A stretch of DNA of 41,335 nucleotides, from positions 1 through 41,335 of the forward strand of contig NZ_BAEH01000124.1 of the NCBI RefSeq assembly GCF_000241305.1, read 5' to 3'. Position numbers and translations under genes: made by a program. This DNA comes from Gordonia effusa NBRC 100432. Lineage in GTDB: Bacteria > Actinomycetota > Actinomycetes > Mycobacteriales > Mycobacteriaceae. Positions 16,626 to 24,590 of this stretch are shown here, in pieces. The notes under the pieces were generated by a model, which saw nothing but the letters and a program-made list of their open reading frames with translations, had not been told where the DNA came from and made no database searches. Numbering within the stretch: the first letter of the stretch is position 1; every line of letters begins with the position of its first letter.

Positions 16626-16934
16626 GTGCACGACGAAGAATGGCTGGTGGCAGCGCTCAAAGCTGTCGCCCATCCGCAACGGTTGACGATCCTCGGCTGG
16701 CTCCGCGAGCCCGAGTCGTTCCCGCCGCAGCTGCGTCCCGCCGAAGAAGTTGGCGTGTGCCTCAAGCACATCCAGGCTCGATTGGGCGCCTCACAATCCA
16801 CCGTCTCGCAGTATCTGGCGGTGTTGCAGCGAGCCGGTTTGGTGCACTGCACCAAGATCGGACAGTGGTCGCATTACCGTCGAGACGAAGCCGCCGTCGG
16901 AAGGCTGACGAGTCAGTTGCCGTCGGTTATCTGA
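16626..16934 (+). CDS. ArsR family winged-helix transcriptional regulator
   Basis: A 102-residue dimeric winged-helix repressor of the ArsR/SmtB family. The N-terminal helix HPQRLTILGWL and the recognition helix region GASQSTVSQYLAVLQRAGLV are clear. The metal-site motif ELCVCDL of metal sensors is only partly represented (VGVCLKHIQ, one Cys), so it may sense an organic ligand or use another site. The start is GTG 16626 with GGAG close upstream. It is divergent from the PRISE reductase, probably its target. Its last 22 bases overlap the tail of the convergent nucleotidyltransferase gene. Confidence 0.9.
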   Translation: MHDEEWLVAALKAVAHPQRLTILGWLREPESFPPQLRPAEEVGVCLKHIQARLGASQSTVSQYLAVLQRAGLVHCTKIGQWSHYRRDEAAVGRLTSQLPSVI

Positions 16935-17524
16935 GCCGAGAGCCACTGGTGCTCTGGGTGATTCGCGCGGAGATAGTCGTGAACCACCCGCCGGGCATCG
17001 GGGGTGAGCAGCGGCCAGGTGCGGTTGAAGTCGTCAATATCCTTGTCCCGCAGGTACTTTGCTTTGAAGCAGAGAACAAACTCAGGCGACATGTAGGAGA
17101 TACCGTCGCCGGCTTTCCATCTGGTCCCACGACGATCCTCCGGCCGGGTAACCAAAACATCGAGCAGCCAAGGCGATTGGGCATTCTCGCGCATCCAGAT
17201 CTGATCGGCGTCGGGGTGCAGCGCTACGCCGTCGGTGATTGGTCGCAGTCCTGCGGGGCCAGCCGACCAGAGGTGGAATCGACCCGCCAGCACTCGGCAG
17301 AACTCTTCGACATCGTCGCGATAGATGCAGACATCGATGTCGTCATGTTCTCGGCACGACCCGACGAAGGCGTCGATCGCCCAGCCGCCCGCGATCCACC
17401 ACGGTGAGCCGAAGCCGTCGAGGATCGCGGGGACATCGTCGGGGGTTAGCATCGCCCAGTCGCCGTAGCGCGCGTAGAACTCCGCGGTGTCGGGTGTGGT
17501 CGGCACTCGCAGGCGAAAAGGCAT
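16913..17524 (-). CDS. aminoglycoside/lincosamide nucleotidyltransferase-like protein
   Basis: A 203-residue nucleotidyltransferase of the ANT(2'')/LinA-like group. The diagnostic segment is IAGGWAIDAFVG followed by REHDDIDVCIYRDD, giving the GG...D-x-D metal-binding pattern near residues 46-67. Members add AMP to hydroxyl groups of aminoglycosides or lincosamides; others have unknown substrates, so resistance is not implied. The mid-region WLLDVLVTRPEDRR and C-terminal YMSPEFVLCFKAKYLRDKDIDDF match the family layout, in which the last motif reads KxxxxRxKDxxD. The frame ends at TGA 16913 and overlaps the ArsR gene tail by 22 bp. Confidence 0.8.
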   Translation of the reverse strand: MPFRLRVPTTPDTAEFYARYGDWAMLTPDDVPAILDGFGSPWWIAGGWAIDAFVGSCREHDDIDVCIYRDDVEEFCRVLAGRFHLWSAGPAGLRPITDGVALHPDADQIWMRENAQSPWLLDVLVTRPEDRRGTRWKAGDGISYMSPEFVLCFKAKYLRDKDIDDFNRTWPLLTPDARRVVHDYLRANHPEHQWLSAQITDGN

Positions 17525-17569
17525 GGGTCACATGCTAACTGGCGTCAGTCAGTCGCTTCGCCGGGCGAG

Positions 17570-19024
17570 CTATTCTTCCGTCGCACGGGAATTGGTCAAC
17601 GAGAGGGCTCCGACCGCGGCAATCAACCCGACAACCACCGCCAGCACCCCGTAGGTGATTCGTTCACCGTGGAAGAACGACTCGACGAGTTCGTTGCTCC
17701 AAATGCCGGTTGGCAGTTGGGTTGTCACCAGAGCCGCGATCAGTGTTCCGAAGACGGCGGTGCCGACACTAGTACCGACTTCTTGCGCGGTGTCGTTGAG
17801 GGCGGTGCCGATTGACGTGCGATTGGCCGGCATGGCGGCGACCAGCGCGACGGCGCAGATCGTCATGACGGTGCGCAGGCCGATGGTCATCACGACCATC
17901 GATATCGCGATCGGGAGATATCCGTGTCCGACGCCCCAAGCGAGGCCGCCGAGCGAACCAGCCAAGCAAAGCGCACCGATGAGGCAGGCGATGCGATGGC
18001 CAAACCGCGCTGCGAGCCATTCCGATAGCGGCGAGGCCGCAAGCATCGTCACGATGATGGGCAGATTGGCCAGACCCGCTTTGACCGGGCTCCAACCGTA
18101 GGCGTACTGGAAGTGCAGGATGAGCCCGAACATCACGCTCGCCATCGCGATCGCCGTACCGATCTGGGCGATGGCCGCGCCCCGGACGGTGCCGTTGGAG
18201 AACAACCGAATGTCGAGCATCGGTGCTGCACTTCGGCGCTCATGCCAAACGAACGCGATACCCGCGGCGATGGCGCCGACAATCGCGGCAAGGGTCGCCG
18301 CCGACAACCAGCCGTGCTCGACTCCACTGGTCAACGACCAGCACGCGAGCCCGATCGTAATGATGCTGAGCACGGCGCCGGGTATATCGAGCGCATCTTT
18401 GGTCAATCCGTCCGGGCTGTCGGGGGCGACGCCGCGCCACACGCCGATCCCGGCGATCAGCGCGATCGGTGCGTTGACCACGAGCAGCCACTCCCACCGG
18501 AAATGCGCGAGCGCCGTGCCGCCGAGTAGCGGACCGAGGACGAACCCCGCCATACCGACGACGATCATGATGGTCATCGCGCGCATCCGTAGCTTTTCGT
18601 CGTCGAATAGCCGGAAGACCAGCGAATTGGTGATCGGGGCCATCGCGGCAGCGGCGATGCCGAGTGCGGCGCGCAACGCGATGAGTTCGCCGGTGCTGTC
18701 GACGAAGAGGACCAACAGACTCAGTGCGCCGAACGCACCTAGACCTACTAGGAGAACTCGACGTCGGCCGAATCTGTCGGCGACCGATCCAGCGGTGAGC
18801 AACAGGCCGCCGAATGTCAGCGAGTAGATACCGGTAACCCACTGCAGGTCGGTGGTTCCGCCCCCGAGGTCACGGCCAATCGTCGGCAAGGCGATCGACA
18901 ACAGGGTGTTATCGACCATCTCGACGAAGAACGCCAGGCATAGGGCGGCGAGCGGAATCCACGCCGCGGCGAGCGACGTATAGGTACGTGGTGGTGCCGG
19001 CGATGCGGCGCGAGTGATGGTCAT
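17570..19024 (-). CDS. MFS transporter, DHA2 (14-helix) drug:H+ antiporter type
   Basis: A 484-residue exporter of the DHA2 family. Motif D1-like VDNTLLSIALPTIGRDLG is in helix 1, motif A appears as GSVADRFGRRRVLL between helices 2 and 3, and motif C-like GMAGFVLGPLLGG is in helix 5. Fourteen hydrophobic segments can be traced. AGGAGACC a few bases before ATG 19024 supports the start. A small secreted-protein frame lies 57 bases upstream on the same strand and a TetR gene lies further upstream on the other strand. A perfect palindrome at 19396-19409 may be the control site of this unit. Substrates are unknown; lipids, dyes and antibiotics are typical for the family. Confidence 0.9.
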   Translation of the reverse strand: MTITRAASPAPPRTYTSLAAAWIPLAALCLAFFVEMVDNTLLSIALPTIGRDLGGGTTDLQWVTGIYSLTFGGLLLTAGSVADRFGRRRVLLVGLGAFGALSLLVLFVDSTGELIALRAALGIAAAAMAPITNSLVFRLFDDEKLRMRAMTIMIVVGMAGFVLGPLLGGTALAHFRWEWLLVVNAPIALIAGIGVWRGVAPDSPDGLTKDALDIPGAVLSIITIGLACWSLTSGVEHGWLSAATLAAIVGAIAAGIAFVWHERRSAAPMLDIRLFSNGTVRGAAIAQIGTAIAMASVMFGLILHFQYAYGWSPVKAGLANLPIIVTMLAASPLSEWLAARFGHRIACLIGALCLAGSLGGLAWGVGHGYLPIAISMVVMTIGLRTVMTICAVALVAAMPANRTSIGTALNDTAQEVGTSVGTAVFGTLIAALVTTQLPTGIWSNELVESFFHGERITYGVLAVVVGLIAAVGALSLTNSRATEE

Positions 19025-19081
19025 AGCGGTCTCCTAGCGAGTTGTCGAACTTGAGACCGAGGCTAGGAAGACGGGCTTTCA

Positions 19082-19342
19082 TCAGTCTGTCGTGTGCTGT
19101 CGGGGTCTGTCATCGACCTGCGATCCCCGCCATTTGCCGACAGTTTCGGGCCGACTCAGCACAGGGCGGTAGACGGTGCCGCGCGCCACCTCAAGAAGTT
19201 CTCGCCCGACTTTCGTGACGTTTCGGCAGCCTCGTCCATCATCTCCATACGCTTGCGCCGCTGTCGCGAAGTTGCTGCCGCTCGCCGCGAGCGCGATGAA
19301 CAGCGGTATGAGCACCAGTCGAAGTAGACGCGTCAGATTCAT
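19082..19342 (-). CDS. possible small secreted protein upstream of the MFS gene
   Basis: An 86-residue frame with a convincing export signal: MNLTRLLRLVL, then LIPLFIALAASG, and an Ala-rich cleavage region (ATAAQA) near residue 30. The mature part is short, polar and Arg-rich with one cysteine and matches nothing I recognise. A GGGGAAACTGG sequence precedes ATG 19342 at suitable spacing. It is on the MFS strand, 57 bases upstream, so the two could be co-transcribed. The evidence is the signal peptide alone; it could also be a chance frame in an intergenic region. Confidence 0.4.
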   Translation of the reverse strand: MNLTRLLRLVLIPLFIALAASGSNFATAAQAYGDDGRGCRNVTKVGRELLEVARGTVYRPVLSRPETVGKWRGSQVDDRPRQHTTD

Positions 19343-19734
19343 CCAGTTTCCCCATTTGGTGTCGGTCGCGTCGGGTCATTCCTGGCGACTCGACGATACG
19401 TTAACGTATTTAAGACACAAGCACATTGAATACACGCTGCACCGTGTCGTTTCCGCGCACTTCCCGCTGGGACGCGGCGGTTCGGAGGCAGGGGGCGAGC
19501 GGAGAGCCGCGATCAGGGATAAGGTGAGTAGTGCCACTCCACCCAGGTGAACAGGAAGAACACCAAATGATGCGGCATGATGCACGCGAAGCGCGCACCA
19601 GAAGTTGAGTTTGTCGCTCTCCGACCAAGTAGGGTTAATTCAGTCGGGGACACGCTCTCATGGGTCGTGCACGAGAGTGCCAATCCACATCCAGTATATT
19701 AGCGCACTGAAAGCGAAGGACATCGGAGGGAAAT
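19343..19734. other. intergenic region with a perfect 14-bp palindrome and no convincing gene
   Basis: This 392-base gap between the putative secreted protein and the tetR gene contains ATACGTTAACGTAT at 19396-19409, a perfect palindrome suitable as a TetR-family operator. A minus-strand GTG frame (19376-19585) begins with one hydrophobic helix (GVLPVHLGGVALLTLSLIAAL) and then becomes low-complexity. I do not consider it a supported gene, though it could be a remnant of a membrane protein. The last ~60 bases before tetR are A/T-rich and presumably hold its promoter. Confidence 0.5.
19396..19409. promoter_or_regulatory. perfect palindrome ATACGTTAACGTAT, candidate TetR operator
   Basis: All 14 bases are self-complementary. 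It lies 53 bases upstream of the putative small secreted protein and its downstream MFS pump, and 325 bases from the tetR gene transcribed the other way. Position and symmetry suggest a dimeric repressor site controlling the pump unit. The assignment to this TetR is inference. Confidence 0.42.
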
Positions 19735-20367
19735 ATGGCCAGAATGGATCCGCCGGTCGGCGACCTGGCCGTTCGTCGAAAGGCTAATACGAGGCAGCGT
19801 CTGTTGGACGCCGCGCTGGCGGTATTCGCCGAACGCGGCTTCGGGCAGGCCACCGTCCAGCAAGTCTGCGCCGCAGCAGATTTCACCCGCGGAGCGTTCT
19901 ACTCGAACTTCTCCTCGCTCGACGAGTTGTATCTCGAGGTATGGCGCCGTGAGTCGGACCGCATAATCGAACGGCTCAAGGCTGCCGGCGACCGAGTGGT
20001 CGCCAACGCGAAACTCTCGCTCGATGACGCCATTGCGCAGATCGATGCCGGGCTATCCCAAGATATGGACTGGTTTCGGGTTTCCACCGAGTTCACCGTC
20101 CTCGCGACGAGGCGACCCGAACTCTGGCATGTGAGAGATCTCAGCGAGCGGGCGATCATGTCAGCGTTGCAAACAGTCGTGGACGGAATAGTTACTCGCC
20201 TGGGGCGGCAGCCGAATGACCTAGATGAACTGTGCAGCGCGGTGTGGGCAGTACACGACGGCACGCTCGTTCAGTGCGTTACAAAATCCGACCCCGCGAC
20301 CGCACGGCATCGCCGAGCGAAATTGCTTGCCACGGTGGTCACCAGCTATACCACCGTGACGAGCTGA
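19735..20367 (+). CDS. TetR family transcriptional regulator
   Basis: A 210-residue TetR repressor. The N-terminal helix-turn-helix spans about residues 18-64 (TRQRLLDAALAVFAERGF, VQQVCAAADFTRGAFYSNFSS). The remaining 140 residues form the variable ligand-binding domain (ISMxF-type VSTEFTVLATRRPEL helix). GGAGGG five bases before ATG 19735 gives a strong start. Downstream lies only the decayed phoD remnant, so the likely targets are upstream: itself or the MFS unit on the opposite strand, with the palindrome at 19396-19409 as a candidate site. Confidence 0.92.
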   Translation: MARMDPPVGDLAVRRKANTRQRLLDAALAVFAERGFGQATVQQVCAAADFTRGAFYSNFSSLDELYLEVWRRESDRIIERLKAAGDRVVANAKLSLDDAIAQIDAGLSQDMDWFRVSTEFTVLATRRPELWHVRDLSERAIMSALQTVVDGIVTRLGRQPNDLDELCSAVWAVHDGTLVQCVTKSDPATARHRRAKLLATVVTSYTTVTS

Positions 20368-20376
20368 GTCGAGTTC

Positions 20377-20691
20377 TCACTCGGTGATCGGATGGGCGAC
20401 CTTGGCGAGGGTGCGTGCTCCCGACCGAACTCGCCAGGACTGAGCGTGAAATTGCGCGGTGGAGCGGACGGCCTTGTCCATCAGGAAATGCCAATCCATT
20501 TGTGCCGCTTGTCGAGTGACCGTGAGAATCCCGTAACCGTGGGAGTCGGTGTCCACCCACCGGGTGTTCGGATTGGCTATCTGAATCGCGGTTGCCTCAG
20601 CGCCGAACATGCGTTCGGGAGTCTTCAGGCTGTCATCAAAATTGGGCGAAGTGATCGACGGCACGACGAATTCGACGGCGGCAGAAACTGA
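20377..20691 (-). pseudogene. 3' remnant of a PhoD-family alkaline phosphatase gene
   Basis: The translated frame reads like the last ~100 residues of PhoD-type alkaline phosphatases: AAVEFVVPSITSPNFDD, then NPNTRWVDTDSHGYG and LTVTRQAAQMDWHFL, which in full-length enzymes follow the metal site. Full PhoD-like proteins are about 500 residues long. Nothing resembling the catalytic N-terminal or central part lies upstream, where homology stops at about 20690 and the sequence becomes unrelated. No start codon with a ribosome-binding site precedes it. I therefore call a 5'-truncated pseudogene left by deletion or rearrangement. Expression as a small protein from GTG 20664 is unlikely. Confidence 0.65.
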
Positions 20692-20857
20692 TTGGGACTT
20701 CGTGGAAGGCGAGATTGCCCGAGTAAGTGAATTGATCGGCCAGTTTCAAGAGCAGCTGATAGATCCGTTGCAGTTGGCCGACCGAGTGACCGAGGAGGCG
20801 CTGACTGCACTCGGCTGGCGACCGGCTCATCCCCGGTCACCGCGGAACAGCTACTGA
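20690..20857 (+). other. possible gene fragment abutting the phoD remnant
   Basis: The plus strand is open here and encodes an acidic amphipathic stretch (TDWDFVEGEIARVSEL, QFQEQLIDPLQLADRV, TEEALTALGW) ending at TGA 20857. In its 5' half the same frame runs antisense through the phoD remnant, so only the last ~55 codons look protein-like. It may be the 3' end of a lost gene joined to the phoD remnant by a deletion. No family is recognised. Confidence 0.22.
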
Positions 20858-22035
20858 AGGTCGTGTTGGGAGCGAGTTCGCTTGGCGAAGACGGTGGCCG
20901 CCGCGATGAGGAGAACGGCGAGCAACAGCGGAACTAGGAAGGCGCTGCGCAGCCCGACTGCGGTCGACACCGCTCCGACGACAGCACCACCCACCAGCGT
21001 GCCCGCGTAGTTGAACAAATTGAGACGCGCGATGACGGAGTCGAGTTCCTTACCGACCGTCCGCTGACCGAGTTCGCTGAAACACAGCGGCGCGATGAGC
21101 GGAAGTCCGATACCCGCGATGAGGAAGCCGATGATCGCCAGCGCGGGCGTCGGGGCCGCGACGACGATCGCCAGACCCACCGCCCCGATCAGCGCGGCAT
21201 AACGGCACACCGTCCGCGCGCCGAATCGGCGTACCCAGGTGTCGCCGGCCAGCCGGCCGGCCAGCGACGCCGCTTGGTAAGCGGCGAGGGCCAGTGCCGC
21301 GGTCGACGTCGTGGCATGCAGATCTTCACTCAGTAGCAGTGCCGACCAATTGCCCACCGCGATATCGATCGCGAATGCCATCGCGAGCACGATTCCGAAT
21401 ATCAGCAGGATGCGGGTCGAGACGGATGTCGTTTCGGTCCGGTCGGCGGCTCCGTCCCCGCTCGAGGTCGCGGACAGGAGAGCCCGTCCGGCGAGTTGAC
21501 CGCAGATGGCTACCACCGCAGTCGCGATAAGGAAGACCGTTGTGAAATTGAGGCCGATCCCCTCCGCAGCGGAGACGAACAGCGCGCCCGTGATGGCACC
21601 AGCACTCCAAGACGCATAGAACGACGACAAAATGAATGTGCCGTATCCGTGTTGAATAAGGACGCCTTGGGTGTTGGTCCCCGCGTCTACCGCACCGAGA
21701 CCCACACCGTAAATGGCGAGGGCGATCATCAGCACAGTGACGTCGGGTGCGGCGGCGACACCGATTCCCGCCACGGCGACGACACCCAGTCCGATTCGCA
21801 GCGCGGTCTTACTCGATCGATGTACCGCGATGCGTTCGGCGAGAAGACTGCCGGCACCGGCCAGAATCGACATAGCTGCGACCGCGACAACCAGCGTGGT
21901 GTCGGTGAGGCCGAATTGTTCCTTCGCGGTTGGCAATTCGGTCAGAACCACTGCCAGGAAGAACCCCTGCAGACCGAATGCCAGCGAGTTCGCCCGCCGT
22001 GCCCGACCTACCTCACTCGCGGATGTCAGGCGCAT
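20851..22035 (-). CDS. MFS transporter (YbjJ/FucP-like 12-helix type)
   Basis: A 394-residue major facilitator with twelve hydrophobic segments. The segments GLQGFFLAVVLTELPTAKEQFG (helix 1 and loop), GVGLGAVDAGTNTQGV (helix 4) and SFYASWSAGAITGAL (helix 5) resemble the YbjJ-like and sugar-type MFS proteins rather than the multidrug group. Its ATG lies 23 bases inside the end of the SRPBCC gene in a different frame, which implies coupled translation. Together they form a two-gene unit upstream of the decayed phoD remnant. Substrate unknown. Confidence 0.87.
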   Translation of the reverse strand: MRLTSASEVGRARRANSLAFGLQGFFLAVVLTELPTAKEQFGLTDTTLVVAVAAMSILAGAGSLLAERIAVHRSSKTALRIGLGVVAVAGIGVAAAPDVTVLMIALAIYGVGLGAVDAGTNTQGVLIQHGYGTFILSSFYASWSAGAITGALFVSAAEGIGLNFTTVFLIATAVVAICGQLAGRALLSATSSGDGAADRTETTSVSTRILLIFGIVLAMAFAIDIAVGNWSALLLSEDLHATTSTAALALAAYQAASLAGRLAGDTWVRRFGARTVCRYAALIGAVGLAIVVAAPTPALAIIGFLIAGIGLPLIAPLCFSELGQRTVGKELDSVIARLNLFNYAGTLVGGAVVGAVSTAVGLRSAFLVPLLLAVLLIAAATVFAKRTRSQHDLQ

Positions 22036-22507
22036 CGGTTTCGGCGATCAGCAAGGTAGACAGTGCCGCCATCGACTCGCGCATCCCGTTGCGGAGACCC
22101 GGTCGCTGAATCCTCTCGATGAGCCGCCCGATCGGGCCGAGTCCCGGCCGATAGGTGACGGAGTAGGTCATATAGGTCGCGGGCTGATCGTCGGCGAAGT
22201 GAATCGGCCGGAATTCAAAGATATTGGTCACGTCATGCATCGGCTCATAGCCGGTCGCCGTGTCGACGCGCCGTCTCATCGGAACGATCTCCTTGACCGT
22301 CCAGATCGACCGGGTGGTCAACGGTCCGACGGTGGAGTTCCGCTCGCTGTAGGTTTCGCCGACGGTAGCCGTGCCGTGATGGTCGGTGACTTCGACGACC
22401 GACGCAACCCATTCGGCGTAGCGGTTGGTCGCCGAAACGACCTGCCACACACGTTCCAGCGGAGCGTCGACGACAGCGCTTTCGGTCACCGTGATGGTGC
22501 TGTTCAT
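22013..22507 (-). CDS. SRPBCC (START-like/polyketide cyclase) family protein
   Basis: A 164-residue helix-grip protein: the opening TVTESAVVDAPLERVWQVVSATNRYAEWV is the classic SRPBCC beginning (shown here only as a landmark), followed by alternating beta-strands and a long C-terminal helix (LRNGMRESMAALSTLL). Such proteins bind hydrophobic ligands in a deep pocket, sometimes catalysing cyclisation or dehydration. Its tail overlaps the MFS gene by 23 bp and it follows the amine oxidase gene by 33 bases on the same strand, so TetR, oxidase, SRPBCC and MFS could form one operon. Confidence 0.85.
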   Translation of the reverse strand: MNSTITVTESAVVDAPLERVWQVVSATNRYAEWVASVVEVTDHHGTATVGETYSERNSTVGPLTTRSIWTVKEIVPMRRRVDTATGYEPMHDVTNIFEFRPIHFADDQPATYMTYSVTYRPGLGPIGRLIERIQRPGLRNGMRESMAALSTLLIAETDAPDIRE

Positions 22508-22540
22508 ATCCGAGGTGGCCCTTCGATTAGTGGTTGCCGA

Positions 22541-23905
22541 CTAGTTGTCGCCGACGATGTCTTTGGCGACCTGTTCGCCCGACCGCACAGCGCCATCCAT
22601 GAATCCGTTCCAATACGGCGAGAGTTCGGCACCGGCCCAATGCACGCGGCCGAACCTTTTGCCATGCCATCCGCCGTAGGCAGTGGTGACGCCGGGCGCG
22701 GCAACTGACGTCGGGCCGCCGAGGGTCCACTGCTCGCTGGTCCAGTCCTGTTCGAAGTAGGTCGTCGGACGTAATGCCCGCGTTCCCAGTGCCGAGGCGA
22801 ATGACCGCAGCACAGCGCCTCGACGCTCGCGGGCCGGACGTGCCGACCAGGTATGCCAGTTCGGTCCGCCCAGGAATCCCATCAGGATGCCAGGACTGCC
22901 CGACGGTGGGGTGTTGTCGAACATCGAGCAGATCGCCGAGCCGTTGCGGAACGTCGCGCTGCCGTTGAGTCCGTCCTCGCGCCAGAACGGTTCGGGATAG
23001 ATTGCTTCGCATTTCATCAGCGCGCCGAATGGCAGTCGTTGGAGAACACCCTGCTGCTGAACGGGAAGCCCTGGTTCCCAATCGATTCGCGAGGCGAGCA
23101 CGGGAGGTACCGCGACGACTACGGCGTCAGCGCTCACCGTGTCCGTGCCCGAGCCGACGATCACCCGGCCGGTTTGCTGCCTGACACTGTCCACCGGTGT
23201 GGATAGCCGAACCCGGTCGCCGAGCCGGGCGGCCAGCCGGAGCGAAAGTTCTTGTGAGCCACCGACGAACCGCGATTCCTGCGCACCCCGGGCGACACCG
23301 ATCCCGCGTTCGAGCGTCCCAGGGTGCGTTTCGTTGCCGAAGGTCGCTATGTACCAGAGAGCGAATAGTAGTGACGAGTCGCGGGCCGCGCCGCCGAATG
23401 CCGATCCCAGGAATATGTTGATCAGGTCGACGGCGCCCGAGCCCGGTGTGGAGGAGCGGAGCCAGGATTCCAGGGTCATACTGTCCCACTTGCCGGCACG
23501 GGATGCCGTCCACGGCGCATGCACCGGGACCTGCGCCGACATGCGGTTGAGTCGTGTGGTCGCGATACCGATGGCCGGTAGCGCGCCGAGATCCGGCGGA
23601 ATATCGCCGCGATACCGTCGTGACCTGCCGTTCCGCACATAGACGCTCTCACCGACCGTGTTCGCGAGGAAGGTCTCGACGCCCAGTTCGCCGGCGAGCC
23701 GCAGGATCCGATCCTGGGTCGGGCCGATGAATTGGCCGCCGGCCTCCACCACCTGACCGTCGTCGAGGTGATGGTTCAACGTCCGGCCGCCGACCCGGTC
23801 TCGGGCCTCCAATACGACGGCGTCGACGCCCTCCTGTACCAATCGCCAGGCTGCGGTCAACCCTGCTAACCCGGCACCGATCACGATGACGTCGTGGTCA
23901 CTCAT
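22541..23905 (-). CDS. FAD-dependent amine oxidase (monoamine/putrescine oxidase family)
   Basis: A 454-residue flavin amine oxidase. The N-terminal dinucleotide fold is VIVIGAGLAGLTAAWRL with the acidic strand end VVLEARDRVGGRT; GGQFIGPTQDRI is the substrate-domain entry. The C-terminal FAD contact is seen as GRVHWAGAELSPYWNGFMDGAVRSG. ATG 23905 follows GGAGGGG at normal spacing and overlaps the stop of the tetR gene by 8 bp, so a second in-frame ATG at 23911 is less likely. It would oxidise a primary or poly-amine to an aldehyde with release of peroxide and ammonia. The co-transcribed TetR probably senses substrate or product. Confidence 0.9.
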   Translation of the reverse strand: MSDHDVIVIGAGLAGLTAAWRLVQEGVDAVVLEARDRVGGRTLNHHLDDGQVVEAGGQFIGPTQDRILRLAGELGVETFLANTVGESVYVRNGRSRRYRGDIPPDLGALPAIGIATTRLNRMSAQVPVHAPWTASRAGKWDSMTLESWLRSSTPGSGAVDLINIFLGSAFGGAARDSSLLFALWYIATFGNETHPGTLERGIGVARGAQESRFVGGSQELSLRLAARLGDRVRLSTPVDSVRQQTGRVIVGSGTDTVSADAVVVAVPPVLASRIDWEPGLPVQQQGVLQRLPFGALMKCEAIYPEPFWREDGLNGSATFRNGSAICSMFDNTPPSGSPGILMGFLGGPNWHTWSARPARERRGAVLRSFASALGTRALRPTTYFEQDWTSEQWTLGGPTSVAAPGVTTAYGGWHGKRFGRVHWAGAELSPYWNGFMDGAVRSGEQVAKDIVGDN

Positions 23906-24542
23906 CGACATTCCCCTCCAAGAATTCCCGCATATACGCGCGCAGTGCTGATGTGATCTCGCGCAGTAGTGCCGGATCACCTTCCGGATCAGCTCGAAAC
24001 GCTTCTTGCATAACGCCATCCGCCATGAGTTGCGCGGTGCGGCAAGCGACCAGCAGTCGCTCGCTGTCGGCAACGGGCACCTGCGCGAGCAGAACTTCCT
24101 TGAGCGTGACCGCCATGCGCTCGTTGTGCTGGCGGTCGGCGGCACGGGCTGTCTCGGTAAGGTGCCGGCTGAACCACAGCGCCCGATAGCCGGGCTCGGT
24201 GCGGTAAACATCGGCGAACGCATCGATCAGCACCTTGGCCGGGTCATCCCACTGCTCCCGGTACGCGGCGGTAACCATTTCGGCCATCGTCGCTTCGAAA
24301 CGTTGGAGATAGGCCGCGGCGAGCGCTTCGATAATCGCCGTGCGATCGGGAAGGTACTGATACAGCGATCCCACGGCGACCCCGGCCGCAGCGGCGACTC
24401 TGGTTGTGGTCAACGAATCTGGACCCTGGTCGGCAAGCAATACATCGGCGGCTTCCAAGACACGTGCGAGCAGTTTGCGGCTGCGCGCCTGTTGGGGTAC
24501 CCGGCGCAGAGCGTCGTCGGGTACCGCTAGTTCGATTGGCAT
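23898..24542 (-). CDS. TetR family regulator of the amine oxidase/aldolase region
   Basis: A 214-residue TetR protein. The helix-turn-helix is at about residues 22-68 (LLARVLEAADVLLADQG, VAAAAGVAVGSLYQYLPDRTAII). The C-terminal domain resembles the group with LLVACRTAQLMADGV. It precedes the amine oxidase with an 8-bp overlap and is divergent from a class II aldolase gene, with a nearly perfect 19-bp palindrome in the 48-base gap. Autoregulation and joint control of both transcripts follow naturally from that arrangement, although the inducer is unknown. Confidence 0.92.
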   Translation of the reverse strand: MPIELAVPDDALRRVPQQARSRKLLARVLEAADVLLADQGPDSLTTTRVAAAAGVAVGSLYQYLPDRTAIIEALAAAYLQRFEATMAEMVTAAYREQWDDPAKVLIDAFADVYRTEPGYRALWFSRHLTETARAADRQHNERMAVTLKEVLLAQVPVADSERLLVACRTAQLMADGVMQEAFRADPEGDPALLREITSALRAYMREFLEGNVDE

Positions 24543-24556
24543 CTCACCTCTAAATA

Positions 24557-24575
24557 TGAATGAAAGTTTGATTCA
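24557..24575. promoter_or_regulatory. TetR operator between the tetR-amine oxidase and aldolase-kinase operons
   Basis: TGAATGAAAGTTTGATTCA: 9-base arms around a central G with 8 of 9 pairs matching. It lies in an A/T-rich 48-base divergent promoter, 14 bases before the tetR start and 15 before the aldolase ATG, where bound repressor would cover both promoters. The adjacent TetR is the obvious ligand. Confidence 0.68.
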
Positions 24576-24590
24576 GGTTAATATAACCGC

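Noticed and set aside
19376..19585. 69-residue minus-strand GTG frame with one hydrophobic helix
   Set aside because: No ribosome-binding site, low-complexity C-terminus and no recognisable relatives; probably a chance frame or remnant.
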